From Oncomelania hupensis (lineage: Eukaryota; Mollusca; Gastropoda; Littorinimorpha; Pomatiopsidae), in NCBI GenBank assembly GCA_036898135.1, contig CM072525.1, forward strand, positions 50,475,515 to 50,539,514: a DNA stretch of 64,000 nt. The letters run 5' to 3'. Both the position numbers and the translations under genes were made by a program. Positions 36,784 to 47,734 of this stretch are shown in pieces. The notes under the pieces were generated by a model. That model searched no databases. It was not told the DNA's origin and was given only the letters and a program-made list of their open reading frames with translations. Position 1 is the first letter of the stretch, and the number at the start of each line of letters is the position of its first letter.

Positions 36784-37029
36784 TTGTACCAACAATCACA
36801 CGCACTGTCTATGTAAATATCTTTTTTTTTTCCTGAAGCAACCCACCGACCTTTGTTACTAACTTAAGCCTTGTTTTAATGACGCAAGTAATTATAACTT
36901 TAATACCTTGCGGTATCCGCATGTGTTGTGTTAAGACTTTTAAGACACGGCAGGGGACATTTTATAGTTAGCATTGTTAAAACAAGACACCATTACTTTA
37001 ATACCTGCGTTTTTAATAGCAATATAAAC

Positions 37030-37033
<4 letters not shown>

Positions 37034-37080
<47 letters not shown>
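37034..37080. repeat. (GT)n microsatellite
   Basis: About 23 uninterrupted GT units. Confidence 0.95.
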
Positions 37081-37083
<3 letters not shown>

Positions 37084-37109
37084 CGTATTGATTTGGTGCT
37101 TGAGTACTG

Positions 37110-37395
37110 GGGGTTGACTGTAGCGAGTTGGTTAGAGTGCTAGATTACGATGCCGGAGGTTGTGAGTTTAGTCCTCACCAGAAACAAAATCGTACCTAAG
37201 GTATGAGACTTTTCAGATCGCCGAGGTTTATTTCCGGGCACTTCTCCCCTGTAGTCTTGGGTGCAGCGGCACTGCAGCTATACTGTGCATGTTCCGGTGA
37301 CGGACGTCGTTTGCTAAAGGGTTGACTGTTATGAGTGACGCGACAGTTTAAAGGCGACACCTAACGCCTCTCTCCTACAAGCACCTTGAACCTAA
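37110..37395 (+). mobile_element. tRNA-derived SINE, single copy in window
   Basis: TAGCGAGTTGGTTAGAGTGC (37121-37140) fits a tRNA A box region. GGTTGTGAGTTTAGTCCTC (37158-37176) is a degenerate B box at the right distance. The body continues with TTTATTTCCGGGCACTTCTC, a phrase similar to the SINE-Leu body. Confidence 0.55.
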
Positions 37396-37429
37396 CCTTG
37401 TATGGACATCAGTGCTATTTTCATCGTCA

Positions 37430-37690
37430 TCGTCATCATCATCATCGTCGTCGTCGTCGCATTATCATCATCGTTGTCCTCGGCAAGTTTGTTCTACATT
37501 CTACATTTATACATTTACTATCATGTTTTTACGCAGGCGAACTGCGAATTTCAATGTATTGTTCATACAGTAGTCGAATAAAAAGTCCCAGTCTCAGTAG
37601 TTCAAGTTATCATCCTCCTCATGCTCATCATCACCATCCTCCTTCCTCATCCTCATCGTCGTCGTCGTCGTTGTCGTCATCATTATTTTC
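37430..37690. repeat. Imperfect ATC/GTC trinucleotide tracts
   Basis: Two short patches of CATCGTC-type repeats (37425-37480 and 37605-37685) separated by unique DNA. Confidence 0.7.
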
Positions 37691-37769
37691 TACTAAGTCC
37701 ATGAAGTTGCAGGAAAATAGTGCCTTTATACATAGTGTGCTTGTAGTATTATTTTTTCCATTTGAATTT

Positions 37770-38104
37770 TGATTTTCGACACTTAATTGTCCCTTTTTAT
37801 CGGGAAATTCTGGGCCGCCTCCCCGGCCTGGGGAAGGCGTAGTCACAGCCTGTGGCGCGCCCAAACCCAACCTACCTAATATTAGTTGTGTTTTTTCTTT
37901 TTCTTTTGACATTATTTTGCTGGGGGAGCAAACGGAGTACCCGGAGAAAACCTTCGAAACGTGGCCCGAGTGGAAAGTAAATAATATTCGTAGAAACATG
38001 ACGCCCCGATGCTGGATCTATCCCACATCTGTCAGGCGCCATTGGTTTCTGGTCTGTGGACAAGGCAATTTAGTCCCGCCTTAGACCACTCGGCCACAAG
38101 GCTC
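37770..38104 (-). mobile_element. SINE-Leu copy (minus): class II tRNA-derived SINE
   Basis: On the minus strand the head reads TGGCCGAGTGGTCTAAGGCG (38078-38097), a perfect A box of the tRNA-Leu/Ser type. A degenerate B box lies near 38028, with a long variable-arm spacing typical of class II tRNAs. The body includes GGTTTTCTCCGGGTACTCCG and ends near GGGACAATTAAGTG. It aligns end to end with 60402-60730. Confidence 0.8.
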
Positions 38105-38324
38105 ACTATATAATTATTATTATTAGGAATCAGGAAAAGAAAAAAAACAGCTCATTACGCCACATGGCTGGCTGGAAATGTAGACATTTCAACAATTTAA
38201 TGCACCTTTGACTTAAACATAGCAATAACTCATCTTGCCTAGAGCCAATTACTCAGCCACAAAATCTGAAGAGTGAACAATCACATAATGTTAATAGTCG
38301 TTGCAAAGCTGTAGCTGTGTAATC

Positions 38325-38985
38325 GATCTTTTATAGCGCTTTGAAATCTCAACAGCTGCTCAAGGCCATGGCCGATACTGGCTCTAACTCAAGCCATGGC
38401 CGATACTGGCTCTAACTCAAGCCATGGCCGATACTGGCTCTAACTCAAGCCATGGCCGATACTGGCTCTAACTCAAGCCATGGCCGATACTGGCTCTAAC
38501 TCAAGCTTTGGCCGATACTGGCTCTAACTCAAGCCATGGCCGATACTGGCTCTAACTCAAGCCATGGCCGATACTGGCTCTAACTCAAGCCATGGCCGAT
38601 ACTGGCTCTAACTCAAGCCTTGGACGATACTGGCTCTAGCTCAAGCCATGGCCGATACTGGCTCTAACTCAAGCCATGGCCGATACTGGCTCTAACTCAA
38701 GCCTTGGCCGATACTGGCTCTAACTCAAGTTATGGCCGATACTGGCTCTAACTCAAGCCATGGCCGATACTGGCTCTAACTCAAGCCATGGCCGATACTG
38801 GCTCTAACTCAAGCCTTGGACGATACTGGCTCTAGCTCAAGCAATGGCCGATACTGGCTCTAACTCAAGCCATGGCCGATACTGGCTCTAACTCAAGCCG
38901 CCCGAGACGCCCACTTGATGCATGAGGCGCGGTACCCACCCCTCTCCGAAACCTCTCATCCCCTTTGTTCCAAAAGACCTTATTT
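38325..38985 (-). mobile_element. REP-G copy (minus) hosting a minisatellite
   Basis: REP-G in reverse: TTTTATAGCGCTTTGAAATC, CAACAGCTGCTCAAGGCC at the left and CTCAAGCCGCCCGAGACGCC at the right, with a 28-bp array between. The flanks are single-copy parts of REP-G, so the array grew inside the element. Confidence 0.75.
38365..38899. repeat. 28-bp minisatellite
   Basis: About 19 tandem units of CCATGGCCGATACTGGCTCT followed by AACTCAAG. Most units are identical; variants such as CCTTGGACG with TCTAGCTC recur at two places (about 38618 and 38814), showing higher-order duplication. Confidence 0.95.
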
Positions 38986-39569
38986 TATTTTATTTGGCGG
39001 GAGGAAGGCGGGAGAAGAGGAGTGGGAGGTGGGTGGTGAGGGTGATTGTTTTTACATTCACAGTGGAAACACTGAAAACATTAGCTTGCAACAAACAACC
39101 AAACAAAACAAGACACAATTCTTTTGAAAGTGTTCACCACTTTCCGCTCCAATACAGCTTCATTCTCAAATGGTGAACATTTATAGGTATAAGCCTGAAC
39201 CCGAAATGGGCGCGATTTCCGGTTTCGTTTTCTGTGCAAGTACGACTACGTGAACATCGCTTGTTTGATTTTGTTGTTTCTTTTGTTGTTGTTGTTGTTG
39301 TTGTTGTTGTTTTTACCAGATTTTACGCAATATTCATGTGTATTTGTCAAGATAGAGAAACGAACGAATCTTTGGAGTCATAATTATTGCTTTTTGGTGA
39401 ACACCGATGGAAGGAAACTTTCCGCATGGAGCGAAGACAGGAAGCATTGGCTTCCGGTCGATTACAGATTTCACCTACTACGTTGTAGAACTGGCCCCCT
39501 TATCAACGGCAAATGCACCTTCTTAAGTTAGTCTGAACGAACAATAAATCAATCAGTTGGAAGTACGTC

Positions 39570-39770
39570 GTGCCTTTACCTGCTGATGTTGTTTATATCA
39601 TCTGCTGTGAGCTTTGTAGTATGCTGTACACTAGTAAGACTTAACAGAACTTTTAATGAAAGATTTATGAAAGACAGGGATAACATTCTCCTACCCCAGT
39701 TGCTGACCACTTTAACGTGCCACTTCACAGCCTGTCGGACGTCACCGTAGCAGTTTTGTGGCGTAGCAGT
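39570..39770 (+). pseudogene. Penelope-like GIY-YIG endonuclease relic, copy 1
   Basis: The + frame from 39570 reads PADVVYIICCELCSMLYTSK, then stops, then PVADHFNVPLHSLSDVTV. The VVYxIxCxxCxxxYxxxT and HFNxPxHSxxDxxV pattern is that of the GIY-YIG-type domain at the C-terminus of Penelope-like elements and related transposon proteins. Several in-frame stops make it a pseudogene. Just upstream (about 39420-39480) KHWLPVDYRFH resembles a retroelement C-terminal motif and may belong to another fragment. Confidence 0.55.
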
Positions 39771-40159
39771 GGTTGGTGATGGTTGTTACAGAGAGTTCAT
39801 GGAATCTGAAATCGTTTGTCGCCTACAGGATGCCTCCAGCCACAGGGAATACACATAAAAAGCAGCCCACCGTAACTGACCAACACACCTTCTTGCCAGT
39901 CTTCTACCCACATATCTCCTTCTCCTATCTCACCACCAATATTTGTCCCTCCTTCATTCTACTCTCCCCTCCCACCTACTCCCTTCCCTCCCCCTGTCCC
40001 CATCCATTGTTTTTGTTATCTCACTTTTCAATTACAAATTTCATTACTTGTGAACTTTCTAATTACTGTTATTACAATTTCTGCAATTTATCTGAACGTG
40101 GATTTTGATTCATGTTATTATACCCATTCCTATTCCTATACCCATATATTCCTATATTT

Positions 40160-40516
40160 ACTATACCCATTTCCTATACCCAACACATCACCAACGACGA
40201 AGTCCGACAGACCATCACACAAGCCATTGGACAACACGATGACCTGCTCACAGTGGTGAAAAAACGGAAACTCCGATGGTATGGCCGCGTCAACGGATCA
40301 TCAGGTCTTGCAAAGACCATCCTGCAAGGCACACTGCAAGGAGGTAGAAGAAGAGGGGGACCGAAAAAGAGGTGGGAAGACAACATTCGAGAATGGACTG
40401 GTTTGACACTGAGCGAAACAATCAGGGTTGCTGAGGACAGGGAAAGATGGAGTACGCTGGTTAAACGATCATCTGTGGTGCTCCTACGACCTCCGAGTTA
40501 CGAGATAGGATAGGAT
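40160..40516 (+). mobile_element. LINE-G 3' end, copy with open reading frame
   Basis: The best-preserved LINE-G tail, open from 40112 to the stop ending at 40513. It shows EVRQTITQAIGQHDDLLTVV, KKRKLRWYG, SSGLAKTILQG, GGRRRGGPKKRWEDNIREW and AEDRERWSTLVKRSS, then a GATAGGAT tail. This C-terminal segment is common in LINE ORF2 proteins of marine invertebrates. The RT and endonuclease are missing, so it is a 5'-truncated insertion. Confidence 0.8.
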
Positions 40517-40999
40517 TTCACCAATCTTCAGAGTCTACCCTCTATATAATTTGACCTTTGAAGAGTCTACTGACTCGACGAGCTGCCAAATTTGACTCTA
40601 TTTGACCTTCTTAACCACCTCAACGATTTAACCATTTTACCTTTTGTAGCGAAAAAAAATCTTCCAATAGATCGTAGAGCGTATTTGTGTACCGTTAAAC
40701 AGGGGGAACCACTCAATATTAGAACAGAAATGGAAACTTCAAACTTTAGCGATTGGTCTGAGCAACAAAAGCTTACTTAATTATTGTTTTATATCATAAC
40801 AATGCACATTTTCAGCTAAACTAATTTTTGCCATTATTTTACAAATTGGATTCCTTTAAGCGAGGCCTCGTCACATATACTTTTGCCTTGTCTAGGTTAA
40901 TCTGTATAATTCGGACGTCGTTCTGTCAAATATAAATCATCTAGAAAAGCAGTGCACTCGGTGCCTTCACGGCGCCAAGGATATGCTTTATGTGCCTTC

Positions 41000-41095
41000 G
41001 TGTGCGTGCGTATGTATATATGTGTGCGAGCGTGAGTCCTTGTGTATGTGTACGTGTGTGTGTGTGTGAATGTACGTGTGTGTGCGAGCGTCTGT
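41000..41095. repeat. (GT)n-like simple repeat in the duplication
   Basis: GTGCG/GTGTAC-rich sequence. Copy 2 (63190-63300) has a different unit count, a marker for comparing the paralogues. Confidence 0.8.
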
Positions 41096-41791
41096 GCGTT
41101 TTAATAAGCTGTGGAACGAACAACTTAGGAAATAAACGGCAATGTGAGTTATAGGGGTTGTAGTCGGACCACGTGTGTAGTCAAACCTGGTACTGAAAGT
41201 CCATTGTGCACGATGTATTGTTCTGTTGGATGATCTGTTTTGCACACTAGTGAAATGAAAATGGATCTTTTTCCCTTATCTTATTTTTCTGTACTCAATT
41301 TTTGAGCGCACCAAAAATGCTAACCTGGAGAAAACGCACTTAGAAAGTGTTGAACATCAAAATAAATGAGTTGACGGGATTATGATGCATATGTGTAAAG
41401 GTTCTTGGTCTTGTCATTGGTGTGTTTGTGGGGTGGGAAGGTGTGAGGAAGGAGGAGGGTGAGAGTTTGAGTGTGTGCTATGCATCTTTATTATACATTT
41501 CTTGATTTTTTCCGTTCATAACTATAACTTCACTTACTGTACTTTGTTTTGTATTGTGCGTCTTACACCTAGCAAAGCTTTTCTGTTTTGTAAACCAAAC
41601 TTTTAAAATCCATAAATGTATTAGCAATTTAGCTTTCTTTGTTTACTCCATGTATCGATTGCTAATCTCATTATTGTTCTTTTTGAACGCTAGTAGTTCT
41701 CTGTTCTATTCCGTAAATTTGTGTTTTTTACAGTGTTAATTATAACATTTATGAAGAACATGCATCGAGATGCAGAGGTTGTATCAAAGCT

Positions 41792-42048
41792 ACATTGCAC
41801 GTGGTCAAACTGGTGTTAGGTTTGGCAGTATTTTATTAACAGGGAGCAATTGGCCAAGCTTCATTTTAGAGAGTTAAATTTTCTTGTTGAAATTTGGTTT
41901 GATGGCAGTGTGTGTGTGTGTGTGTGTGGGTGTGTGTGTGTGTGCGTGTGAGGATGTTTACACGGCGTTATTGGGACAAATTAGTGCAAGTTTGCATACG
42001 TTCTTTGGACAGACCTCCTTGTTGGGACGTCCATTTAATGATCCGTGA
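41792..42048. other. Intergenic DNA with (GT)n
   Basis: A GT repeat lies at 41911-41948. No gene. Confidence 0.6.
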
Positions 42049-42126
42049 GGGTTAGGGTTAGGGTAAGGGTTAGGGTTAGGGCTAGGGTTAGGGCTAGTGT
42101 TAGGGTTAGGGTTAGGGTTAGGGTTA
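42049..42126 (+). repeat. Interstitial telomeric repeat (TTAGGG)n
   Basis: Thirteen hexamers, 78 bp, all in the GGGTTA orientation with variants GGGTAA, GGGCTA (twice) and GTGTTA. TTAGGG is the canonical telomere repeat of most animals outside arthropods and nematodes. It lies in unique DNA between two (GT)n tracts (41911-41948 and 42232-42265). Confidence 0.95.
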
Positions 42127-42233
42127 GAACACTTTAAAGTACTTAAAAACGGGGTCGTAGCACGACCCATTGTCCACAGAACGTATGTGGCGATAGAGGA
42201 AAGTCCAAATAACGGTGTCTCCGCAAGTACGGG

Positions 42234-42265
<32 letters not shown>

Positions 42266-42800
42266 ACAGTTGAGACAATTGAGACAATTTAATGATATTT
42301 GTCAGGCCACAAGGCCCACAACAAAGTGAGTTCACAGTTACAAAGCTGACATCACAAACGTTAAACATTCAAAGCATATGCAAAGCTAAGCAATAACAAA
42401 ATGTCTCAACCATAAGTAATGAATTATGTTACTCATGACTGAATGCCAAACGTTAATAAAGAAAACATATTTCAAAACGGCCAAAAGCAGCAAAACTACA
42501 GCGCAGAAAAAGAAATGAAACAGACGCAACTACAAAGCAGTAGCAGCAACCACCGCAGCTACAATGGCAAACATAAATTTTTAAAAAATCCCAGGAAACG
42601 GAGAGTTACATCAAAACAGTCACAACAACAAAAGCAACAGCAGCCACCGCCCATATATATTTTATTTAAGCACGTACACACACAACCATACAAACACACC
42701 CACACTCACACACCCACACACACACACACATAACGAACACAAAATACCGAATAGACTGGCGTTGACGCAAGTAAGCAAAACTGGGCAAAACTGGGTAACC
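42127..42800. other. Intergenic DNA
   Basis: Contains (GT)n at 42232-42265, a CAACAG/CAGCAA-rich patch near 42485-42650 and (CA)n at 42676-42730. The ORF at 42443-42733 is Gln/Asn/His-rich low complexity without domain support. Confidence 0.5.
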
Positions 42801-42809
42801 ATCAGCCAT

Positions 42810-43660
42810 CCAAACTGTGTGGGTGTGGGTGCACGTGAATAAACGCACAAATGGGTTGCAGACCTTGTCTTTCTTAGTAACAAATGGGTTTATTTGCTTG
42901 GAACCCACTTTTTTCCAGGACCCCACTTTTCTCTAAGTGCGCGGGAGTGCTCTTTTAGTGCATGGGAGTGCAGTTGTAGTGCATAAGAGTGTTTTAAGTA
43001 CACAGGAGTGCTCTATCCTGGACGGAGAAAATACAGTCAATTTTCGGAGAAATTTTGAAGAAAATTCGACCTATCTTCTCGTCCCCTATCGGAGACGAAC
43101 TACAAGTAGGTCAACTTTTTAGACAAGGGTTCGGGTAAGGGTTAGCTTGAGATCTATCCTTAGCCCTTGCCCTAACCCTTTCTACAAAAATCACTTTCCG
43201 ATTCCTACATTCTTAAATAAACCCAGTTGTGATGTATTGCGAATATGTGTGTGTGGGTGTGCGGAGGTATAAGCCTTGAAATGGGTGACTAACCTTGCTT
43301 TTTATGCAGAAAATGGGTGTGTGTATTAGCCACCCAGTGTTTTCCAGCCACCCACTTTTTTCTAAGTACCCAGGAGTGCTCTTTTAGTGCATGGGAGTGC
43401 AGTTGTAGTGCATGAGAGTGTTTTAAGTACAAGGGAGTGCTCTATCCGGGACGGAGAAAATACAATCAATTTTCGGGAAATTTTGCAAGACAGTTCGACC
43501 TATTTCGTCGCCTATAGGAGAGACGGAAAGAGCCAATTTTGCATTAGATTCTTACATTTCTAGAAGACGTTTGCGTTCTTTCCGTCAAAAAATCACTTTC
43601 CGATTCTTGCATTCTTAATGAAACCGTCTTGGTGTTTTACATACTTGTGTGTGTGCGCGT
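42810..43660 (+). repeat. Tandem duplication of a 0.43-kb unit
   Basis: Two diverged direct copies, about 42810-43230 and 43240-43660. Shared words include TTAGTGCATGGGAGTGCAGT, AGAGTGTTTTAAGTAC, GGACGGAGAAAATACA, TCAATTTTCGG and AATCACTTTCCGATTC. Between the last two, copy 1 has a telomere-like inverted segment (about 43128-43182) that copy 2 lacks. Neither copy has an ORF of note. Confidence 0.8.
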
Positions 43661-43887
43661 GTGTGTGTGTGCGCGTGTGTGTGTGTGTACATACGAGCGC
43701 GTATGACGCGGTATTTATCATCCTTTATTTCTTTTACCCCGTGCATTTTCCCCCCTTATAACTCCGCTATAATTTTAATGTTGAATTTATGTTGATAAAT
43801 ATAAAATCTATTGATTTAGCCCCAGGCTTAAAAGTGTAAGGTTTAAGTATATATGTGTGCTTATGCGTTTCGTGTACTGTGTGTGTT

Positions 43888-43927
<40 letters not shown>

Positions 43928-44033
43928 TTTAATATAAAATCAACATCACTTTTATTCATATGCATGTTTCTTATTTTTTCCAAGATATATTTTAATGTAA
44001 CAGTGTTCTTTAAATGTGCAACGATATACTTAT

Positions 44034-44071
<38 letters not shown>

Positions 44072-44795
44072 ATTAGATTTCGTGATTAAAGCTTGTCTGT
44101 ACTATTGTATATACACATGTCCATTTTTTTAACAGGATCCTTGTGTGTAGCAGGTGACTTTGGCAAGTGTTGATAGTATACCAGGTTAAGCGAGGTCTCG
44201 GCGCATGCACGCGAGGTCAGAGAGATGATGTGGTGGAAGGCACAGTGTCAGTGGACCAGTATTTACTGCATGCTCTCTGACATCTTTCACTCACCAGTCT
44301 TTTTACTTGACGGTTATGTCCCTTTCTGTAGCTCTCGCACGGCGAAGAATGAAATAGTATTCAACGAGAGGTCAGCTGGTGCAGGCGTTGTCAATCGGCC
44401 ATGTTTTCGTTCAAGTTTAGTTGTTTGAAGGTGACCATGTTTGATTTAATGTAAGAATTGTTAATACAAGGTAATTTACACATTTAGCCATTAGAGTCTC
44501 GCACTGTCAGCAAGGTCGTGTCCAGTGCAAACACGTCTTATTGGAAAAAGGCGTAAACCTCTATGACAAGTTTACTTTATTAGACTATTATTTTGGCCAG
44601 TTTATCGTAGAGAATGACGGTTACAATTATATTTAGCTAAGAAATGGACAGCTCTGGTCAGTTTTGTATTATATAATTGTGGGAGTATGAATAGCAGAAG
44701 AATGTCAATATCATTCATTGCACACTTCTGCGTTTGTTACTGCTGCTGATACCGTAGTTTATTTATTATTGTATTTTCATCCTTCTGCTTAAATT
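43661..44795. other. Intergenic DNA
   Basis: GT/GA microsatellites at 43655-43688, 43877-43928 and 44036-44066. From 44130 to 44790 the sequence looks single-copy; the ORF at 44225-44428 has no recognisable domain. Confidence 0.5.
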
Positions 44796-44796
44796 T

Positions 44797-44909
44797 CCTC
44801 CTCCTCCTCCTCCTCCTCCTTATCATCATCATCTTGTTCTTCTTCTTGTTTTACTTCTTGTTATTATTATTTCAACAGTTCAACACCTTTTAATCCATCA
44901 ATACTCCTT

Positions 44910-44981
<72 letters not shown>

Positions 44982-45035
44982 TTCTTCTTCTTCTTCTTCT
45001 TCTTCGGCCTATTCTTCTTCTTCTTCTTCTTCTTA

Positions 45036-45119
<84 letters not shown>

Positions 45120-45127
45120 AATAATAA
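44797..45127. repeat. Compound (CCT)(CAT)(CTT)(AAT) array
   Basis: CCT, ATC and TTC blocks, then about 90 bases of AAT with one AAA change. A retroelement-like end with TATATAGCGCAGTTTCCTG follows at 45220-45290 and is partly repeated at 45398-45442. Confidence 0.95.
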
Positions 45128-45694
45128 GATTTTTTTTAAATTAATTAGTTATTTACCTCTTTATTTTATTAGTTATTTACTTATTTACTTTCGTAATTAG
45201 TTAAATAAATAATAATAACGTAAACTTATATAGCGCAGTTTCCTGAAAAAAATGCCCAGGCTCACTGTGCTTCACAATTAAAAGTTAATTTAAGAATGTG
45301 TAAAACACATTATACGTAAAAACTTCACACTTAAAAATGAAGTCATAACACTAATACAAGAGCAGTGACAAAGCCATGCATAGCACAATAAAAACAATCA
45401 GCGCAGTTTCCTGAAAAATGCCCAGGCTCACTGTGCTTTACAGTTACATACTTGTTTGTACTTTGTTTTTCTGCGAACCTTTTACCTATCAACACGTTAA
45501 AACAAACATTGAAGGAGCTTCCTCCAAAGATTACACAGCTGGCGTCCTCACAGTCTCATCACACAACATCCCACTCACCCGCCAAAATGTGCCCCATCAA
45601 GATGTTCAAAACAATCAGTCCACACGCAGGAATTTAAATATTTAAATGCTATCTCCTGTGTGACAAATCACTCCACACTCATGAATTAGGGCAT

Positions 45695-46315
45695 CATAAT
45701 TACATTTTGTTACACTCGTTTGGTGTTGTTTCTATCAGTAGTTGATTCAGCCCCAATGCTTGAATCCTCCTGATAAGTGTAACTCGGATTCGTTTATCCA
45801 AACAACCCGTTCACTCAGCAACAAGGCATAAGTCGTCGTATGAAGTTTTCCAACTTTATTCAGCGTACATCAACAACTGCATATAATCGCTCAATCGCTT
45901 TCACTTTCTCTCTACTCTCTTTTTTAACACAACACAGTGCATCAATTATATAGTTTTTCTCGACTCCAGATAACGTCAGAACGTTCCCGAGTGACGCGTT
46001 ACAACCAATCAAACTAAACTTCGTCATCACTGTATTACGTCATATATCTTTCTTTTCGGTCCAAGAATGTTCTCAAATATCTACACCTATCGCGAAGCTT
46101 CGATCGACAGTAAACAAGCAAATCTAGAGAATTCTCCAATAATATCGACTAACGAAAATTATCAACGTTATACAAAGCTTCTAACAACAACGCAAAATCA
46201 AATCAAATGTATATACACTCTGTTATTGAATGCTTTGCAAAATAAAACGATCAGATCTATCGCGGGCGTTTCACACGCACCATCGTTCGCGTTTCAACGT
46301 AACACATATTTAAAG
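45695..46315 (+). mobile_element. REP-D copy 3, directly upstream of the homeobox exon
   Basis: Shares TTGATTCAGCCCCAATGCTT, GTGTAACTCGGATTCG, CCCGTTCACTCAGCAACAAG, ATGAAGTTTTCCAAC, ATTACGTCATA and the 3' block TTCGCGTTTCAACGTAACAC with copies 1 and 2. The open frame from 46067 into the homeobox exon is therefore mostly repeat-derived and should not be taken as the N-terminus of the homeobox protein. Confidence 0.7.
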
Positions 46316-46382
46316 CCTATTTCTTGTATGGCGTGTCTCGCAGATATTCAACAATCCATCCACCTTCCCTCCACATCTATAG

Positions 46383-46557
46383 CTCCTACCACGGTGACAC
46401 TTCGCAAGCGACGGAGACCCTATAGCAAGTTCCAGATCGCAGAGCTGGAGAGGGAGTACGCCAGTTCCACCTACATCTCCAAGTCGCGGAGGTGGGAGCT
46501 CTCCCAGCTTATCAACCTCTCCGAGAGACAGATCAAAATATGGTTTCAAAATCGAAG
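46383..46557 (+). CDS. Posterior-class Hox-like homeobox gene, exon with homeodomain residues 1-53
   Basis: Encodes most of a homeodomain, a sequence-specific DNA-binding domain of a nuclear transcription factor. Numbering from W48, the exon gives residues 1-52 and two bases of codon 53. It has R5, the PYSKFQ run (7-12), ELEREY (15-20), RRWEL (30-34) and helix 3 IKIWFQNRR (45-53) with Q50 and N51. P7-Y8-S9-K10-F11-Q12 with W32 is typical of the Abd-B/Hox9-13 class. The preferred acceptor is the pyrimidine-rich tract ending CTATAG at 46382; TGTCTCGCAG ending at 46343 would also work, in the same phase. The donor is AG|GTGAGT at 46557/46558, phase 2. No YPWM motif is encoded, as expected for this class. 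Upstream exons were not found. A start at the ATG of 46328 is possible but less likely. Confidence 0.9.
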
Positions 46558-46649
46558 GTGAGTCAATCATTTGTGTGTGAAGTAAGGCCATTCCATTATT
46601 TCATTTACAGTTTTTTTTTTCCAAAGGAAGACCCTTGCATTCTTGTTTT

Positions 46650-47000
46650 AAAAATAACTTAATAAGACCCTTCAATTCTTGTGTCCAAAGTAAAACCCTT
46701 CAGTTATTTGCTTAACATAGTTTTGTTCAATGTAAGGTCCTTGCAATCTTGTGTACAAAGTAAGACCTTTCCATTAATTTCTTAACATAGTTTTGTCCAA
46801 TGTAATATCCTTGCAATCTTGTGTACAAAGTAAGACCTTTCCATTAATTTCTTAACATAGTTTTGTTCAATTTAATATCCTTGCAATCTTGTGTTCAAAG
46901 TACGATCCTTCAATTATTTCCTTAACATAGTTTTGTTCAATGTAAGATCCTTGCAATCTTGTGTAGCCTACAAAATAAGACCTTTCCAGTCTTTCCTTAA
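46650..47000. repeat. 70-bp tandem repeat in the homeobox intron
   Basis: About five units, each with AATCTTGTGTACAAAGTAAG and TTTCTTAACATAGTTTTG. Each unit is made of two loosely similar 35-bp halves, so the array probably grew from a shorter ancestor. Confidence 0.85.
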
Positions 47001-47454
47001 CAATTTTTGTTTGAAGTAAGACTCTCTATTCTTTCCTTCTTCTTGTATTAAAGGCTCAAGTCCTTAGTTCAGCAAAACAGACCCACATATGAATTCCAAA
47101 TTCGTCTGAATACATGAAAAATCGTCTTTGACTATTATTGTTTATTTTCAAATTCTGCTCCTCTACCCTCTGGAATGAACTTTCCTCAAGAACTACATGT
47201 AAACTAACCTGAAAGTCTTTTGTCTTTTGGCCGTCGCTCAAAGACACACCTGTTTTCAGCATTTAATTAGTTGATATATCTAAGAAGTGGGTATTTGGTT
47301 TGTAGTTGTGTCGCTTCCGTATTTAGATCATTTCTTCTTCGAGGGCTATTAATATTATGTGGTTTTTATCGGTGTTGGTCGTCAGATGTATCTGTAATGT
47401 TTTGCCATCTTCGAGCAAGATCTTCGTGGGTTAATCGCCCTAAAAGTCGCAGTC

Positions 47455-47464
47455 ATCGTCGTCG

Positions 47465-47538
<74 letters not shown>

Positions 47539-47581
47539 TTCATCATCATCATCATCATCATCATCGTCGTCGTCGTCGTCG

Positions 47582-47615
<34 letters not shown>

Positions 47616-47617
47616 AT
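47455..47617. repeat. (CAT)n/(CGT)n array in the homeobox intron
   Basis: About 160 bp of ATC units with a CGT block near 47562-47582. The His-rich or Met-rich ORFs are artefacts. Confidence 0.95.
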
Positions 47618-47689
47618 GGTGTATTAAAGAGTAAGTGGCAGGAGACTTCAGAAATTTTTTTGTCTTAACTGTTAAGTGGTCGATTGAGC

Positions 47690-47693
47690 TCCT

Positions 47694-47734
<41 letters not shown>

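Larger units (their letters stand above)
38886..41791 (+). repeat. Segmental duplication, copy 1
   Basis: Aligns in the same orientation with 61276-64000 at high identity by eye. Copy 1 has about 540 bp (about 38986-39525) that copy 2 lacks, and far fewer TATACCC minisatellite units. The copies lie about 22 kb apart. It carries a Penelope-like relic and a LINE-G 3' end. The copy 2 match still runs at the window end, so the true length is larger. Confidence 0.9.

Noticed and set aside
44225..44428. A 67-codon plus-strand ORF as a small gene
   Set aside because: No recognisable domain, splice signal or repeat support. It is within the length expected by chance.
46067..46382. N-terminal 105 residues of the homeobox protein as one continuous exon from ATG 46067
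   Set aside because: The sequence up to about 46315 aligns with two other REP-D copies, and a good acceptor lies at 46382.
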